Shown: positions 8,529-18,336 of the stretch, one piece after another
How the letters are laid out: every line of letters starts with the position of its first letter
Position numbering within the stretch: the first letter of the stretch is position 1
Assembly: GCF_949298305.1 (NCBI RefSeq)
Contig: NZ_CASFWU010000001.1
Coordinates: forward strand, 1-64,000
Reading direction: 5' to 3'
Length of the DNA stretch: 64,000 bases
Source: an uncultured Bacteroides sp.
GTDB taxonomy: Bacteria; Bacteroidota; Bacteroidia; Bacteroidales; Bacteroidaceae
Translations under genes and position numbers: made by a program
The notes under the pieces: generated by a model
What the model saw: only the letters and a program-made list of their open reading frames with translations
Told to the model about the DNA's origin: nothing
The model's database searches: none

Positions 8529-10397
8529 ATGAAGAACTATGAGCTGGAGAAGAGAAAATATGTAATCGGATTGGTGACAGTGGTCATTGTCCTGATTTAC
8601 ATTGCACGCCTGTTCGACCTGCAGCTGCTGACGGACGACTACAAGCGGAACGCCGACAGCAACGCCTTCCTGAACAAGACGCAATACCCCTCGCGCGGTG
8701 CCATCTACGACCGCAACGGCAAGCTGCTGGTGTTCAACCAGCCGGCCTACGACATCACGTTTGTGCCCCGCGAGGTGGAACAGCTGGACACGCTGGACTT
8801 CTGCAACGCGTTGAACATCACCCTGGAGCAGTTCAACGAGCGCATGGCGGACGTGAGGAACCGGCGCCTGAACCCCGGCTACTCCAAGTACACCCACCAG
8901 ACGTTCATGACGCAGCTCTCGGCCGAAGAGTGCGGCGTGTTTCAGGAGAAGCTGTTCAAGTTTCCCGGCTTCTACATCCAGCGCCGCACCATCCGCCAGT
9001 ACACTTACAATGCGGCGGGACATGCGCTGGGCGACATCGGCGAGGTGTCCAAACGCGACATTGAGAAGGACAACTACTACGTCCGCGGCGACTACATCGG
9101 CACGCAGGGCATCGAGAAGTCCTACGAGAAATACCTGCGCGGCGAGAAGGGCGTGGAGGTGCTGCTGCGCGACGCCCACGGCCGCATCCAGGGGCACTAC
9201 ATGGACGGCAAGCTGGACCGCCCCTCGGTGCCCGGCAAGAACCTGACCCTGGGCATCGACATCGACCTGCAGATGCTGGGCGAACGGCTGATGAAGAACA
9301 AAATCGGCGCCATCGTGGCCATCGAGCCGGCAACGGGCGAAATCCTGTGCATGGTTTCCTCGCCCACGTTCGACCCTCACCTGATGATTGGCCGCCAGCG
9401 CGGAAAGAACCACCGCGAACTGCAACGGGACAAGAACAAGCCGCTGCTGAACCGCGCCATCATGGGTACGTATCCGCCCGGGTCTACCTTCAAGACGGCA
9501 CAGGCGCTCACCTTCCTCCAGGAAGGAATCATCCACGAGGATTATCCGGCTTTCCCCTGCTCCCACGGTTTCAACTACGGCAGCCTGCACTTGGGCTGTC
9601 ACGGGCATGCCTCGCCCCTGACGCTGATTCCGGCCATTGCCACATCGTGCAACTCGTATTTCTGCTGGGGACTGTTCCGCATGTTCGGCGACAAGAAGTA
9701 CGGCTCGCCGCAGAACGCCATCACGGTGTGGAAGGACCACATGGTCTCGCAGGGATTCGGCTATCAGTTGGGAACGGACCTGCCCGGCGAGCAGCGCGGC
9801 CTGATTCCCAATGCCAAGTTCTACGACAGGGCTTACCGCGGTTCGTGGAACGGACTGACCGTCATCAGTATCTCCATCGGGCAGGGGGAAATCCTGGCTA
9901 CGCCGTTGCAGATTGCCAACCTGGGGGCGACGATTGCCAACCGGGGCTACTTCATCACGCCGCACATTGTGAAAGAGATACAGGACAACGAACTGGACAG
10001 CATTTACCGTACCCCGCGCTATCCCACCATCGACAGGGTGTACTACGAGGAAGTGGTGAAGGGAATGCGTGCCGCCGTGACGGGTAGCACGGGCAGTGCC
10101 ACCTGCCGCATGGTGGGCACCATCCTGCCCGGTGTGGAGGCCTGCGGCAAGACGGGTACGGCGCAGAACCCGCACGGCAAGGACCACTCGGTGTTCATGG
10201 GCTTTGCGCCTATGGACAATCCGAAGATTGCCATTGCCGTCTACGTGGAGAACGGTGGCTTCGGTGCCACCTACGGCGTGCCTATCGGGGCCATGATGAT
10301 GGACCAGTACCTGCACGGGAAGCTGTCCCCCGAGAACGAAGTGCGGGCAGAAGAATTCAGTAACCGAGTGATAGTATATGATGACAAGGAGAGATAG
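8529..10397 (+). CDS. mrdA: Penicillin-binding protein 2 (elongation transpeptidase)
   Basis: 622 residues. One membrane anchor at about 11-31, a PBP dimerisation domain, then the transpeptidase domain with the active-site Ser in STFK (319-322), the SxN motif SCN (about 375-377) and KTG at 541-543. It crosslinks peptidoglycan with RodA. The reading frame is open further upstream through mreD in another frame; the ATG at 8529 is chosen because a GGAGGT ribosome site lies just ahead and the protein then begins with a short cytoplasmic tail and anchor. Confidence 0.96.
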   Translation: MKNYELEKRKYVIGLVTVVIVLIYIARLFDLQLLTDDYKRNADSNAFLNKTQYPSRGAIYDRNGKLLVFNQPAYDITFVPREVEQLDTLDFCNALNITLEQFNERMADVRNRRLNPGYSKYTHQTFMTQLSAEECGVFQEKLFKFPGFYIQRRTIRQYTYNAAGHALGDIGEVSKRDIEKDNYYVRGDYIGTQGIEKSYEKYLRGEKGVEVLLRDAHGRIQGHYMDGKLDRPSVPGKNLTLGIDIDLQMLGERLMKNKIGAIVAIEPATGEILCMVSSPTFDPHLMIGRQRGKNHRELQRDKNKPLLNRAIMGTYPPGSTFKTAQALTFLQEGIIHEDYPAFPCSHGFNYGSLHLGCHGHASPLTLIPAIATSCNSYFCWGLFRMFGDKKYGSPQNAITVWKDHMVSQGFGYQLGTDLPGEQRGLIPNAKFYDRAYRGSWNGLTVISISIGQGEILATPLQIANLGATIANRGYFITPHIVKEIQDNELDSIYRTPRYPTIDRVYYEEVVKGMRAAVTGSTGSATCRMVGTILPGVEACGKTGTAQNPHGKDHSVFMGFAPMDNPKIAIAVYVENGGFGATYGVPIGAMMMDQYLHGKLSPENEVRAEEFSNRVIVYDDKER

Positions 10398-11838
10398 TGT
10401 TTGGAAGTCTTTGGACTGGCTGACCATCGGGGTCTACCTGATGCTGATTGTGTTCGGATGGTTCAGTGTGTGCGGTGCGAGCTATGACTACGTGGACCGC
10501 GACTTTCTGGACTTCTCCACCCGTGCGGGCAAGCAGTTTGTCTGGATTATCTGCTCCTTCGGGCTGGGGTTTGTCCTGCTGATGCTGGACGATACGGTGT
10601 ACGACACGTTTGCCTACCTCATCTATGCGGGGTTGCTGGTGCTGCTCATTGTCACCATCTTCATTGCCCCCGATACGAAGGGTTCCCGTTCGTGGCTCAT
10701 TCTGGGGCCTGTCAGCCTGCAGCCCGCCGAGTTTGCCAAGTTTGCCACGGCGCTGGCGCTGGCCAAGTTCATGAATGCCTATTCCTTCACGATGCACAGC
10801 TGGCGGAACGTCTTCATCATGCTTTTCCTGATACTGTTCCCCATGCTCCTGATTATCATGCAGCGCGAGACGGGTTCGGCGTTGGTCTATCTGGCCTTCT
10901 TTCTGGTGCTTTATCGGGAAGGGATGCCCGGCTCCATCCTGTTTGCGGGACTGTGTGCCGTCATCTATTTCGTAGTGGGCATCCGCTTCGACGGGGTGTT
11001 CATTGCCGACACGCCGACACCGGTGGGCGAGTTTGCCGTGCTGCTGATGGTGCTGCTGTTTGCGGGCGGCATGGTGTGGGTGTACAAGAAGAAATGGGAG
11101 CCTGTGAGGAACATCATCGGCGGTTCGCTGGGCGTGTTGCTGGTGGCCTATCTCGTTTCCGAATACCTCGTTCCTTTCAATCTGGTGTGGGTGCAGTGGG
11201 TGCTGTGTGTGCTTGCGGTGGTCTATCTGCTCTTTCTGGCCCTGCGCGAACGTCAGTGGACCTATCTGCTCACGGCATTGTTTGCCATTGGTTCCGTGGC
11301 TTTCCTCTATTCCAGCGACTATTTCTTCAACAAGGTGCTGGAACCCCATCAACAGATACGTATCAAGGTGGTGCTGGGCATGGAGGAGGACTTGGCCGGT
11401 GCGGGCTATAACGTCAACCAGTCCAAGATTGCCATCGGTTCCGGCGGCCTGACGGGGAAAGGCTTCCTGAACGGCACGCAGACCAAGCTGAAGTATGTGC
11501 CCGAGCAGGATACGGACTTTATCTTCTGTACCGTGGGCGAAGAGGAGGGCTTCGTGGGCTCGGTGGCAGTGCTGCTGCTTTTCCTTATCCTGATACTCCG
11601 CCTGATTGCTTTGGCCGAGCGCCAGCCGTCCGCATTCGGGCGGGTGTACGGCTATTCGGTGCTCAGCATCTTCCTTTTCCATCTGTTCATCAATATCGGT
11701 ATGGTGTTGGGCCTGACACCGGTCATCGGGATACCGCTTCCGTTCTTCAGCTACGGGGGGTCTTCGTTGTGGGGATTCACCATCCTGCTGTTCATTTTCC
11801 TGCGGATAGACGCAGGCCGTGGCAGGTATCTGGTGTAG
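10378..11838 (+). CDS. rodA: RodA, SEDS-family peptidoglycan glycosyltransferase
   Basis: 486 residues with about ten to eleven membrane spans. RodA polymerises glycan strands from lipid II together with PBP2. The conserved loop NQSKIAIGSGGLTGKG and the ending PFFSYGGSS mark the SEDS family. It is longer than the roughly 370-400 residues of E. coli RodA because of extra membrane segments at about 225-320. It overlaps the end of PBP2 by 20 bp, which indicates translational coupling. Confidence 0.96.
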   Translation: MMTRRDSVWKSLDWLTIGVYLMLIVFGWFSVCGASYDYVDRDFLDFSTRAGKQFVWIICSFGLGFVLLMLDDTVYDTFAYLIYAGLLVLLIVTIFIAPDTKGSRSWLILGPVSLQPAEFAKFATALALAKFMNAYSFTMHSWRNVFIMLFLILFPMLLIIMQRETGSALVYLAFFLVLYREGMPGSILFAGLCAVIYFVVGIRFDGVFIADTPTPVGEFAVLLMVLLFAGGMVWVYKKKWEPVRNIIGGSLGVLLVAYLVSEYLVPFNLVWVQWVLCVLAVVYLLFLALRERQWTYLLTALFAIGSVAFLYSSDYFFNKVLEPHQQIRIKVVLGMEEDLAGAGYNVNQSKIAIGSGGLTGKGFLNGTQTKLKYVPEQDTDFIFCTVGEEEGFVGSVAVLLLFLILILRLIALAERQPSAFGRVYGYSVLSIFLFHLFINIGMVLGLTPVIGIPLPFFSYGGSSLWGFTILLFIFLRIDAGRGRYLV

Positions 11839-12333
11839 TCAGTCCGTAGGCTCCAGTCTGATTCCTACATCGCTGATGCCGGACAGCGACGGGACCGCAA
11901 AGGCATGGGTGATTTTGAAGCGATAGTTTCCGGGCCTTCCTATCCGTATGCTTCCGGCAGGGAAGTCTGCCAGATATAGTCCTCCCCAGCCTTTTCCTTT
12001 CCACTTCCCCTTTTCGTCGGACAAGGTCAGACGCAGGGTGTCTGTGGGCAGTTGGCTGTTTTCGGGCCCTTCGCACCCGATGGTCAGGTTCAGGTTCTGG
12101 TAGGGATAGTCGCTCTTGTGCCTAATTTCTACGGATAGTTTATAGTAGGTCTGCGAATCGGGTACGGCAACGTCGTAGAACAAGGTGTCTTCCTGTTTCC
12201 ATCCTTCGGGCGGCAAGGGCCGGAAGGCATGGTAAACGGTGTGTTTGTCGCATGCGGTCAGGATGCATGCGACAAACAGCAGCAGCGCCCCTTTCGGGAG
12301 GAGGAAAGCCTTATTCCTGAGCCGTCTTTTCAT
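11839..12333 (-). CDS. gldH: GldH-type lipoprotein
   Basis: 164 residues with a lipoprotein signal peptide; the lipobox is LTAC with Cys28. The body matches the gliding-motility-associated lipoprotein GldH, which is also conserved in non-gliding Bacteroidetes, where its job is unclear. The frame is open for another 333 bases upstream, but that part lies inside the neighbouring RicT gene; the ATG at 12331-12333 gives a clean lipoprotein signal. It overlaps the end of the RicT gene by 23 bp and is probably co-transcribed with it and holB. Confidence 0.9.
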   Translation of the reverse strand: MKRRLRNKAFLLPKGALLLFVACILTACDKHTVYHAFRPLPPEGWKQEDTLFYDVAVPDSQTYYKLSVEIRHKSDYPYQNLNLTIGCEGPENSQLPTDTLRLTLSDEKGKWKGKGWGGLYLADFPAGSIRIGRPGNYRFKITHAFAVPSLSGISDVGIRLEPTD

Positions 12334-13798
12334 TGTTGTTCGGTTTTTCGGCGGGTTGGGGTTTGGGGCGGTTGTTGCGCTGGTTGTTCTTCCGTCCGTT
12401 GCGCTGTTCTTGTCCGGCGGCTTCTTCGCCCTGGCCTTGGGTCTGCTGTGCCCGGCGGGGCTGTTGCTCATTCTGGGTCTGCTGTTCCCGTTTGGGCTGT
12501 CGGGCACGTTGCTGTTCACCGCCGTTCTGCTTGGGCGGTTCCTGCTTGCGCTTGTTCGCTTCCTTGGCGGGTTTCGGCTGCTGTTCTTTGCCTTGCTCCT
12601 TGTTGGGCTGCTGCTCCTGGGCTTGAGGCGCCGCGTTTTGTCCGTTTCCTTGCGGGCGGTTGGCATTGGCTTTTTTCTTTTTCTTGCTTCGGCCGTTGCC
12701 GCCGGTTTCCTTGTTCTCGCCGTCGCCTTTGCCTTTGCGGTTGCGGTCGAAACGGGTCACGCTTTCCTGTTCCAGCAGGTCGGCAGACTTTTTGCTTTCC
12801 GTATGTTGGGTTTCTTCAGTCAGGCTTTCCGGTTTGATGCCCCGTTTGTTCATGCCGATAATCTCGAAGGCACGCCGTCCGCTGATGGTGACCAGGTTGG
12901 CGGGGATGGTCTTGTCCGTTGAGTAGGTGACCTGGTTGCTCAGGATGTCTGCCTTGAAGAAGTAGAATACGCCGTCCTTGGTCTCCAGCTCGATTTCCTT
13001 GGAAGGCAGGCGCTTCTGTGCCTCCACGTAGCAGTCCACTTCGTAGTTGAGGCAGCACTTCAGCTTGGCGCACTGTCCGGCCAGTTTCTGCGGGTTGAGC
13101 GAGATGTCCTGAAAGCGTGCGGCGCTGGTGGATACCGAAACGAAGGAGGTCATCCACGTGGCGCAGCAAAGCTCGCGGCCGCACGGGCCGATGCCTCCAA
13201 TGCGTCCTGCTTCCTGGCGGGCGCCTATCTGCTTCATTTCGATGCGTACACGGAATACCTCGGCCAGCACTTTGATGAGTTGGCGGAAGTCTACCCGCTC
13301 GTCGGCAATGTAGTAGAAGATGGCCTTGTTGCCGTCTCCCTGATATTCCACGTCGCCGATTTTCATTTCGAGCTTCAGGTCAAGGGCAATCTGGCGGGCA
13401 CGGATCATGGTGCTGTGTTCGCGTGCCTTTGCCTCGTTGTACTTCTCCATGTCGACCGGCTTTGCCTTGCGGTAGATGCGCTTGATGTCGGCTTCCGACC
13501 GTATGTTGGCTTTCCGCATTTGCAGGGGGACGAGTCGTCCGGTCAGCGTCACCACTCCGATGTCGTGTCCGGGTGCGGCCTCCACTGCCACGATGTCTCC
13601 TTTTTCCAGCGGAATCTTGTTGCTGTTGCGGTAATATCCTTTCCGGGTATTCTTGAACTGTATTTCCACATATTCGCTTTCTTCGGCGTTTCCGGGGATG
13701 TCTGCCAGCCAGTCGTAAGTGTTCAGCTGTTTGTCCTGTCTGCCGCAGCTCCTGCGGCAGAGGCTCCCGTTTCCGTTATGTAGTTTGAAATCCGTCAT
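12311..13798 (-). CDS. PSP1-domain protein, RicT (YaaT) homologue, with long basic tail
   Basis: 495 residues. The PSP1 domain spans roughly 100-200. Two cysteine clusters, CGRELCC and CAKLKCC, match the cysteine-rich segment that holds an iron-sulfur cluster in the Bacillus RicT/YlbF/YmcA complex, where RicT affects RNase Y-dependent RNA maturation; its role in Bacteroidetes is not established. After about residue 340 the protein becomes low-complexity and rich in Lys, Gln, Asn and Pro, typical of an RNA-binding tail. Order gldH-ricT-holB on the minus strand is usual in the group. Confidence 0.88.
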   Translation of the reverse strand: MTDFKLHNGNGSLCRRSCGRQDKQLNTYDWLADIPGNAEESEYVEIQFKNTRKGYYRNSNKIPLEKGDIVAVEAAPGHDIGVVTLTGRLVPLQMRKANIRSEADIKRIYRKAKPVDMEKYNEAKAREHSTMIRARQIALDLKLEMKIGDVEYQGDGNKAIFYYIADERVDFRQLIKVLAEVFRVRIEMKQIGARQEAGRIGGIGPCGRELCCATWMTSFVSVSTSAARFQDISLNPQKLAGQCAKLKCCLNYEVDCYVEAQKRLPSKEIELETKDGVFYFFKADILSNQVTYSTDKTIPANLVTISGRRAFEIIGMNKRGIKPESLTEETQHTESKKSADLLEQESVTRFDRNRKGKGDGENKETGGNGRSKKKKKANANRPQGNGQNAAPQAQEQQPNKEQGKEQQPKPAKEANKRKQEPPKQNGGEQQRARQPKREQQTQNEQQPRRAQQTQGQGEEAAGQEQRNGRKNNQRNNRPKPQPAEKPNNNEKTAQE

Positions 13799-13877
13799 TG
13801 TTATTGTTTCTTTATTTATAGTGAGATGATTGGGTATTATGTCTTTTGTTTTTTCTCGGAGGGTTCGTATCTGCGTC

Positions 13878-15005
13878 TCATTGTTTCAGCAGTACAATCA
13901 TTTTCAGCGCGAAGTCGAAGAATACCATCCTTGCGTTGACGTTCTGTTCGATGTGAATCTGTGCCTCGCTCAGTTCGTTCATGATGCCCATGACGTTCCG
14001 TTCGTTGACAAAAGGGGCAAAGCGGACGGCAAATTCCTGCTCCTGCAGCGTCATGTAGTTCATCTGTTTGCAATGGAGGTTGTAGACAAAGTTCTCGCGA
14101 ATCATGCGCTGGCAGTAGGCCAGGAAATTCTTCTGTCTTTCGCGTCCGATGCTTGCCAGCTGTTCGCTCCATTGTTTCATTTCCCGTATCTTGCGCTGGT
14201 AGGACAAGCGCATCAGGCTGACAAACCAGTTGAAGAACAGCTCATTCTCTTCGTTGAGGTGTATGGTCTCCAGCGCCGTTACGAAATTGCCGTTGGCCAG
14301 GTGGGCAATGGTTGCGCTGTCCTTGGGCTGCACGCCGTATTTCTGGCTGAGGGCTTCCGCCATGTCCGTTTCCTCTATCTTGGGGATGTTTATGCGCTGC
14401 GTGCGGCTCAGTATGGTGGGCAGAATCTTATCCGGGTTCTCCGACACGAGCAGGAATACGGTTTCCCGTGGAGGCTCTTCCAGCAGTTTCAGCAGCTTGT
14501 TGGCGCACGTCTCATGCATTTTCTCGGGCAGCCAGACGATGACAATCTTATATCCTCCCTGGCTGGATTTCAGGCTGAGCTTGCGGGTAATCTCATCGCT
14601 TTCACGGGCGTAGATGATGGCTTGTCCGTTCTCGTTCCCCATCTCGTCCAGCCAGTGGTTCAGGTTGAAATAGGGCGTTCCCAGCAGCAGTCGTCGCCAT
14701 TCGGCAATGTAGTCGTCGCAGACTTCTTTTTTCGTCTTGGCGTTCTTTACGATGGGAAAGGCAAAGTGTACATCCGGGTGTATCAGTTTGTCCCACTTCA
14801 CGCACGAGGGACATGTGCCGCAGGCGTCTTTTTCATTTCGGTTGGGGCAGCAAAGGTAGCGGGCATAGGCCAGTGCAAGGGCCAGTTTGCCTGCTCCGGC
14901 GGGTCCGCAGAAGAGCTGTGCATGGGGAATGCGCCCTTCGCACACTTCGTGGGTCAGCCGTTCTTTTACTGTGGCTTGTCCGATGATGTCTTTGAAACTG
15001 AACAC
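13878..15005 (-). CDS. holB: DNA polymerase III delta-prime subunit
   Basis: 375 residues. This clamp-loader subunit belongs to the AAA+ fold. The P-loop reads GPAGAGKL at 34-41, so the last position is Leu instead of Thr/Ser, consistent with a subunit that does not need to hydrolyse ATP. A zinc-binding group of cysteines follows (Cys52/53, Cys62, Cys65, Cys68), and SRTQRI is present around residue 200. It lies between metF and the RicT gene on the minus strand. Confidence 0.93.
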   Translation of the reverse strand: MFSFKDIIGQATVKERLTHEVCEGRIPHAQLFCGPAGAGKLALALAYARYLCCPNRNEKDACGTCPSCVKWDKLIHPDVHFAFPIVKNAKTKKEVCDDYIAEWRRLLLGTPYFNLNHWLDEMGNENGQAIIYARESDEITRKLSLKSSQGGYKIVIVWLPEKMHETCANKLLKLLEEPPRETVFLLVSENPDKILPTILSRTQRINIPKIEETDMAEALSQKYGVQPKDSATIAHLANGNFVTALETIHLNEENELFFNWFVSLMRLSYQRKIREMKQWSEQLASIGRERQKNFLAYCQRMIRENFVYNLHCKQMNYMTLQEQEFAVRFAPFVNERNVMGIMNELSEAQIHIEQNVNARMVFFDFALKMIVLLKQ

Positions 15006-15041
15006 GGGGCTGGTCTGTTTAACGTGGATGAATGTTGATAA

Positions 15042-15995
15042 TCAATAAATCTGGCGGGCCACTTCACGGATGCTGTCCGCTGCTCCTACCGAATAGAAAT
15101 GCAGGCTTGGCACTCCGTTGGCTATCAGTTCCTTGCACTGCTTGACGCACCATTCAATGCCCACCTGCTGGGCCTCGTGGTCGTCCCGGCATTTCAGGAG
15201 CTCGTGCGTCAGTTCTTCGGGCAGGTCAACCTTGAATGTCTTGGGAATCATCGACAGCTGCGAGAGCTTCTTGAACGGTTTGATGCCCGGGATGATGGGC
15301 ACGTTGATGCCGGCTTCGTTGGCCCGTTTCACAAAGTCGAAGTATTTCCGGTTGTCGTAGAAGAGTTGTGTCACGGCGTACTCTGCGCCGGTTTCCACCT
15401 TCCGTTTCAGCCAGTAGAGGTCGGTTTCCATGTTGGGGGCCTCCTCGTGTTTTTCGGGATAGCAGGCTACACCATACGAGAACGGTGTCTGGGTAATTTT
15501 CATTTCAGAGCCGTCCACGAAAATTCCTTTGTTGAAGTTGTTGATTTGCTCTTCCAGTTCCACTGCATGACTGTAGCCTCCGTTTTCGGGGACGAATACG
15601 CTTTCGTGCTTGGCTTTGTCACCCCGCAACACCAGCAGGTCTGTGATGCCCAGAAACTGCAGGTCCAGCAGCACATATTCCGTTTCTTCACGGGTGAATC
15701 CGCTGCACAGGATGTGTGGCACCATGGGGATGCCGTACTTGTTCTGTATGGCGGCAGCTACGGCCACGGTTCCGGGGCGGCGGCGCAAACGGCTGCGCTT
15801 GAAAAGTCCGTTGCCCAAGTCCTGGTAGACGTATTCGCTGCGGTGTGTGGTAATGTTGATGTATTTGGGTTCAAATTCCCGTAGGATGTCTATGGTCTGG
15901 TACAGCTTTTCGATGCCGGTGCCTTTCAGGGGCGGCAGTATTTCGAAAGAAAAAGCTGTCTTTTCACTCTTGTGTATTAGGTCTATAACTCTCAT
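15042..15995 (-). CDS. metF: 5,10-methylenetetrahydrofolate reductase
   Basis: 317 residues, a full-length MetF. It reduces methylene-THF to methyl-THF with FAD and supplies the methyl group for methionine synthesis. The N-terminal FSFEILPP segment carries the catalytic Glu, and the TIM-barrel motifs ITDLLVLRGD and AVTQLFYD are visible. No methionine-related riboswitch is apparent in the roughly 50-nt leader. It lies 36 bp upstream of holB on the same strand. Confidence 0.96.
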   Translation of the reverse strand: MRVIDLIHKSEKTAFSFEILPPLKGTGIEKLYQTIDILREFEPKYINITTHRSEYVYQDLGNGLFKRSRLRRRPGTVAVAAAIQNKYGIPMVPHILCSGFTREETEYVLLDLQFLGITDLLVLRGDKAKHESVFVPENGGYSHAVELEEQINNFNKGIFVDGSEMKITQTPFSYGVACYPEKHEEAPNMETDLYWLKRKVETGAEYAVTQLFYDNRKYFDFVKRANEAGINVPIIPGIKPFKKLSQLSMIPKTFKVDLPEELTHELLKCRDDHEAQQVGIEWCVKQCKELIANGVPSLHFYSVGAADSIREVARQIY

Positions 15996-16045
15996 TTCTT
16001 TTTCGTGGTCTTTGTTTGGAAAAAGCGGTTTTTGCTCAACGAAAA

Positions 16046-16053
16046 CAAATGTA
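16046..16053 (-). promoter_or_regulatory. -7 element of the metF promoter
   Basis: Reading on the minus strand the sequence is TACATTTG, about 50 bp upstream of the metF start. No clear -33 partner was seen. Confidence 0.55.
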
Positions 16054-16181
16054 CGAAAAAGAAATGAGATATAGAACCCTTGCAGGCAATTTTCGGGAGA
16101 AGCCTGTCAAAATGCTTGCTGAATCGGCCCGTTCCGTTTCCCGGCCGTATTCTGGCGGTGTGCTTCGGGAGGGCGGTAATC

Positions 16182-18065
16182 TCATTCCTTCAGACAGCGG
16201 ATGGCCAGTGCCTTATAATAGTCTTTTCCTTCAGACAGCGTGTGATACTGTTGTATAGTGTCGTATTCTCCAAGCATAAAGCTGGTCTTTTCGGGAATCT
16301 GTTTTCCTGTTTCGTCGGTACTCCAGTATCCCACCATTTCGTTTACGCACATGTGCGTACTGAGCCATACTCCTACGGGGTAGGCGCAGAAGTAGCTCAG
16401 GTTGGTTACGGGCGCTACCTCGTATCCTTCTTCGTAGTTGTTCCAGCTGCCTTTCTTCAAGGCTGCGGCATTGCCTACGTATTCTTCCAGTCTGCTCCAG
16501 TCGCTTGTCCGCGGAATCCGCCATCCTTGGGGAGCCAGCTCGTTGGCCAGTAGGGCTTCGCCGTTGTAAAAGTACATCTTTCCGTTTTCGGAGAGAAAAT
16601 AGCCGGCTCCTTCTCCGATTTTGGTTTGTTCTGCCAGTTCGTCGCCGTTTCTGTACAGGGTTGTCTTCAGTTCTTCCCTCATCCAGTATTGGGTTCCTAT
16701 TTTTACGATGGAGTATGTCTGGAGTATTCCTTTCCGCAAATCTCTGAGGAGATAGCTGCTTACGTTGACCTTTGCCGGGTTTTCGGGCTGTGTTAGGGCC
16801 ATTTCTCCTTCCTGGTCGAAGAAGATTTTACTGATGGGGGCTGAAGTTCCCGCCGTGTAGTCCGGTGTATTGGTTTCCGTGTCCCAGCATAACTTGCCCC
16901 CGTGGGTGTCCGAAGTTTCATCCAGCAGTTGCAATACGGTTCCTTTCGTCAGTATGGTTTCTCCGTTCTTTACAGGATAGGCCACGATGGCCCGTGAGTC
17001 GATTGACCCGTTGGTGGATTTTAGATATTCTTGACAAATCTCTGCCACGGCGTCCCCTCCCTGGTATACGCGGTATATGTTTGAACTCTTGAACGAAAGG
17101 GCTGAGATGTGGACGGCATTGAGCTGATGGTCGTTTTGGCAGCTGTTGTTTCCTTCTTCGTTTGCGCTTTCCCAGTCTTCTATGCCGCAGCTGATGCTTG
17201 CCAGTGTGTTGTCCGTCAGCTCCGTAGCCTCTATTTGGATGGTGTATTGCTTGCTGCTCGTCAGACTGTTCAGCGGGACGGGCGAAGTGTATATCTTCCC
17301 GTTCCATTCTATTTCAATGGTTTGTCCGCTGACGGTTTGCGGGATGACGATGGCTTCTATTCCGGTCAGTTTGTTGTCAGATACGCTCCACTCTCCGGAC
17401 AGGATGATGTCTTTTTCGTCGCTCAGGTCCGTGAACTTGTCTTCGGCCATGTCATAGCCTGCCTGTGTCTTGAAGCCGGTAAGAATAATTCTGGGATTGT
17501 CGCTTTTCATGTCCTCTGCCGTTTCTTTCCCTTGCGGAAGCATTTCGATTCTGAGGCGGGAAAACTTATGCTTGAAGGTCAGCTCAACGGGCTCGTTGCT
17601 GCTGCCGACATTCTTTTTGATGGCAACCATGAAATCGGACAGGGAGTTGTCCCTTTGGTCGGCCTGTACCGCAACAGGCAGAACCGTGCTTCCTTCTGCA
17701 ATGCTTTCTTCCGTGTAAGGATAGTAGGAAATGAAATCGAGCGTGGCGTTTCCTTCTGGATAGAACACTTCCCTTTCGGCCAAGAGAGTTGTCTTGTCGT
17801 TGCACATCAGCTTCAGGTTGTCGATGTACCGGTTCTTTTCGATGGAAGAACCGGTCAGAATGCCGAACAGGCCTACTTGGTCTCCAGCTTCGAAAGCGTT
17901 GTTCTCCACTCGTGTGCTGGAGGAACTTTTGCTGATTTCGATGGAAAAGTTGATGGGAATGTTGCCTTCTCTTATTTCATTGTCACGAATTTCGTTCACA
18001 CATGAGGGCATTGTTGCCATGCAGGTAATAGCCATGGCATAGAAGATTCTTGCTGCTTGTTTCAT
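16182..18065 (-). CDS. Fimbrillin-like lipoprotein with C-terminal FISUMP domain
   Basis: 627 residues. The ATG at 18063-18065 gives a lipoprotein signal with lipobox MPSC (Cys22); an in-frame extension to 18203 is rejected because it would hide this signal. The N-terminal half starts with the pattern INFSIEIS...STR...F..GDQVGLF, typical of fimbrillin-family subunits. The C-terminal part (from about residue 450) carries the FISUMP/Fib_succ_major pattern QYWMREEL..., YFYNG, GWRIPRTSDW, and ends ALAIRCLKE. Such proteins are exposed on the outer membrane; the exact role is unknown. Confidence 0.85.
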   Translation of the reverse strand: MKQAARIFYAMAITCMATMPSCVNEIRDNEIREGNIPINFSIEISKSSSSTRVENNAFEAGDQVGLFGILTGSSIEKNRYIDNLKLMCNDKTTLLAEREVFYPEGNATLDFISYYPYTEESIAEGSTVLPVAVQADQRDNSLSDFMVAIKKNVGSSNEPVELTFKHKFSRLRIEMLPQGKETAEDMKSDNPRIILTGFKTQAGYDMAEDKFTDLSDEKDIILSGEWSVSDNKLTGIEAIVIPQTVSGQTIEIEWNGKIYTSPVPLNSLTSSKQYTIQIEATELTDNTLASISCGIEDWESANEEGNNSCQNDHQLNAVHISALSFKSSNIYRVYQGGDAVAEICQEYLKSTNGSIDSRAIVAYPVKNGETILTKGTVLQLLDETSDTHGGKLCWDTETNTPDYTAGTSAPISKIFFDQEGEMALTQPENPAKVNVSSYLLRDLRKGILQTYSIVKIGTQYWMREELKTTLYRNGDELAEQTKIGEGAGYFLSENGKMYFYNGEALLANELAPQGWRIPRTSDWSRLEEYVGNAAALKKGSWNNYEEGYEVAPVTNLSYFCAYPVGVWLSTHMCVNEMVGYWSTDETGKQIPEKTSFMLGEYDTIQQYHTLSEGKDYYKALAIRCLKE

Positions 18066-18075
18066 GTTGTTTGAA

Positions 18076-18282
18076 TTACAGGTTATTAAATAGTGAGGGC
18101 ACAGAAAACTCCGCATATACGGTCGTGTCGTTTTTTTTAGGAAGGAACCGAGGTGTCTGCCAGGCCGGCCAGTTGGTAGGTGCCTCGATAGCCTGTAAGA
18201 CAAGGCTGTGCGGGGGCTTTCCTTTGCATGGGTTGGTTTTGAAGTCTTGCGGATGCGGACATTTAGGATTGTCCTTTTGCAA
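18076..18282 (-). CDS. Possible 68-residue leader ORF ahead of the fimbrillin-like gene
   Basis: A 68-codon ORF lies inside the probable 5' leader of the fimbrillin-like gene and ends 10 bp before its start. It has no recognised domain and no strong ribosome site. It may be a chance ORF; I list it because the leader is unusually long and the ORF fills most of it. Confidence 0.22.
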   Translation of the reverse strand: MQKDNPKCPHPQDFKTNPCKGKPPHSLVLQAIEAPTNWPAWQTPRFLPKKNDTTVYAEFSVPSLFNNL

Positions 18283-18328
18283 GGAGTCCTAAGTCTTTCT
18301 GTTGTTTTCCATAATATAGTCTTTTCGG

Positions 18329-18336
18329 CAAATATA
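18329..18336 (-). promoter_or_regulatory. -7 element for the fimbrillin-like gene
   Basis: On the minus strand the sequence is TATATTTG. If used, the leader is about 255 nt long. Confidence 0.5.

Noticed and set aside
12334..12666. N-terminal extension of the GldH reading frame
   Set aside because: It lies within the C-terminal coding region of the RicT gene and would destroy the lipoprotein signal.
15996..16045. Riboswitch (SAM or cobalamin) ahead of metF
   Set aside because: The leader is only about 40-50 nt and shows no conserved core.
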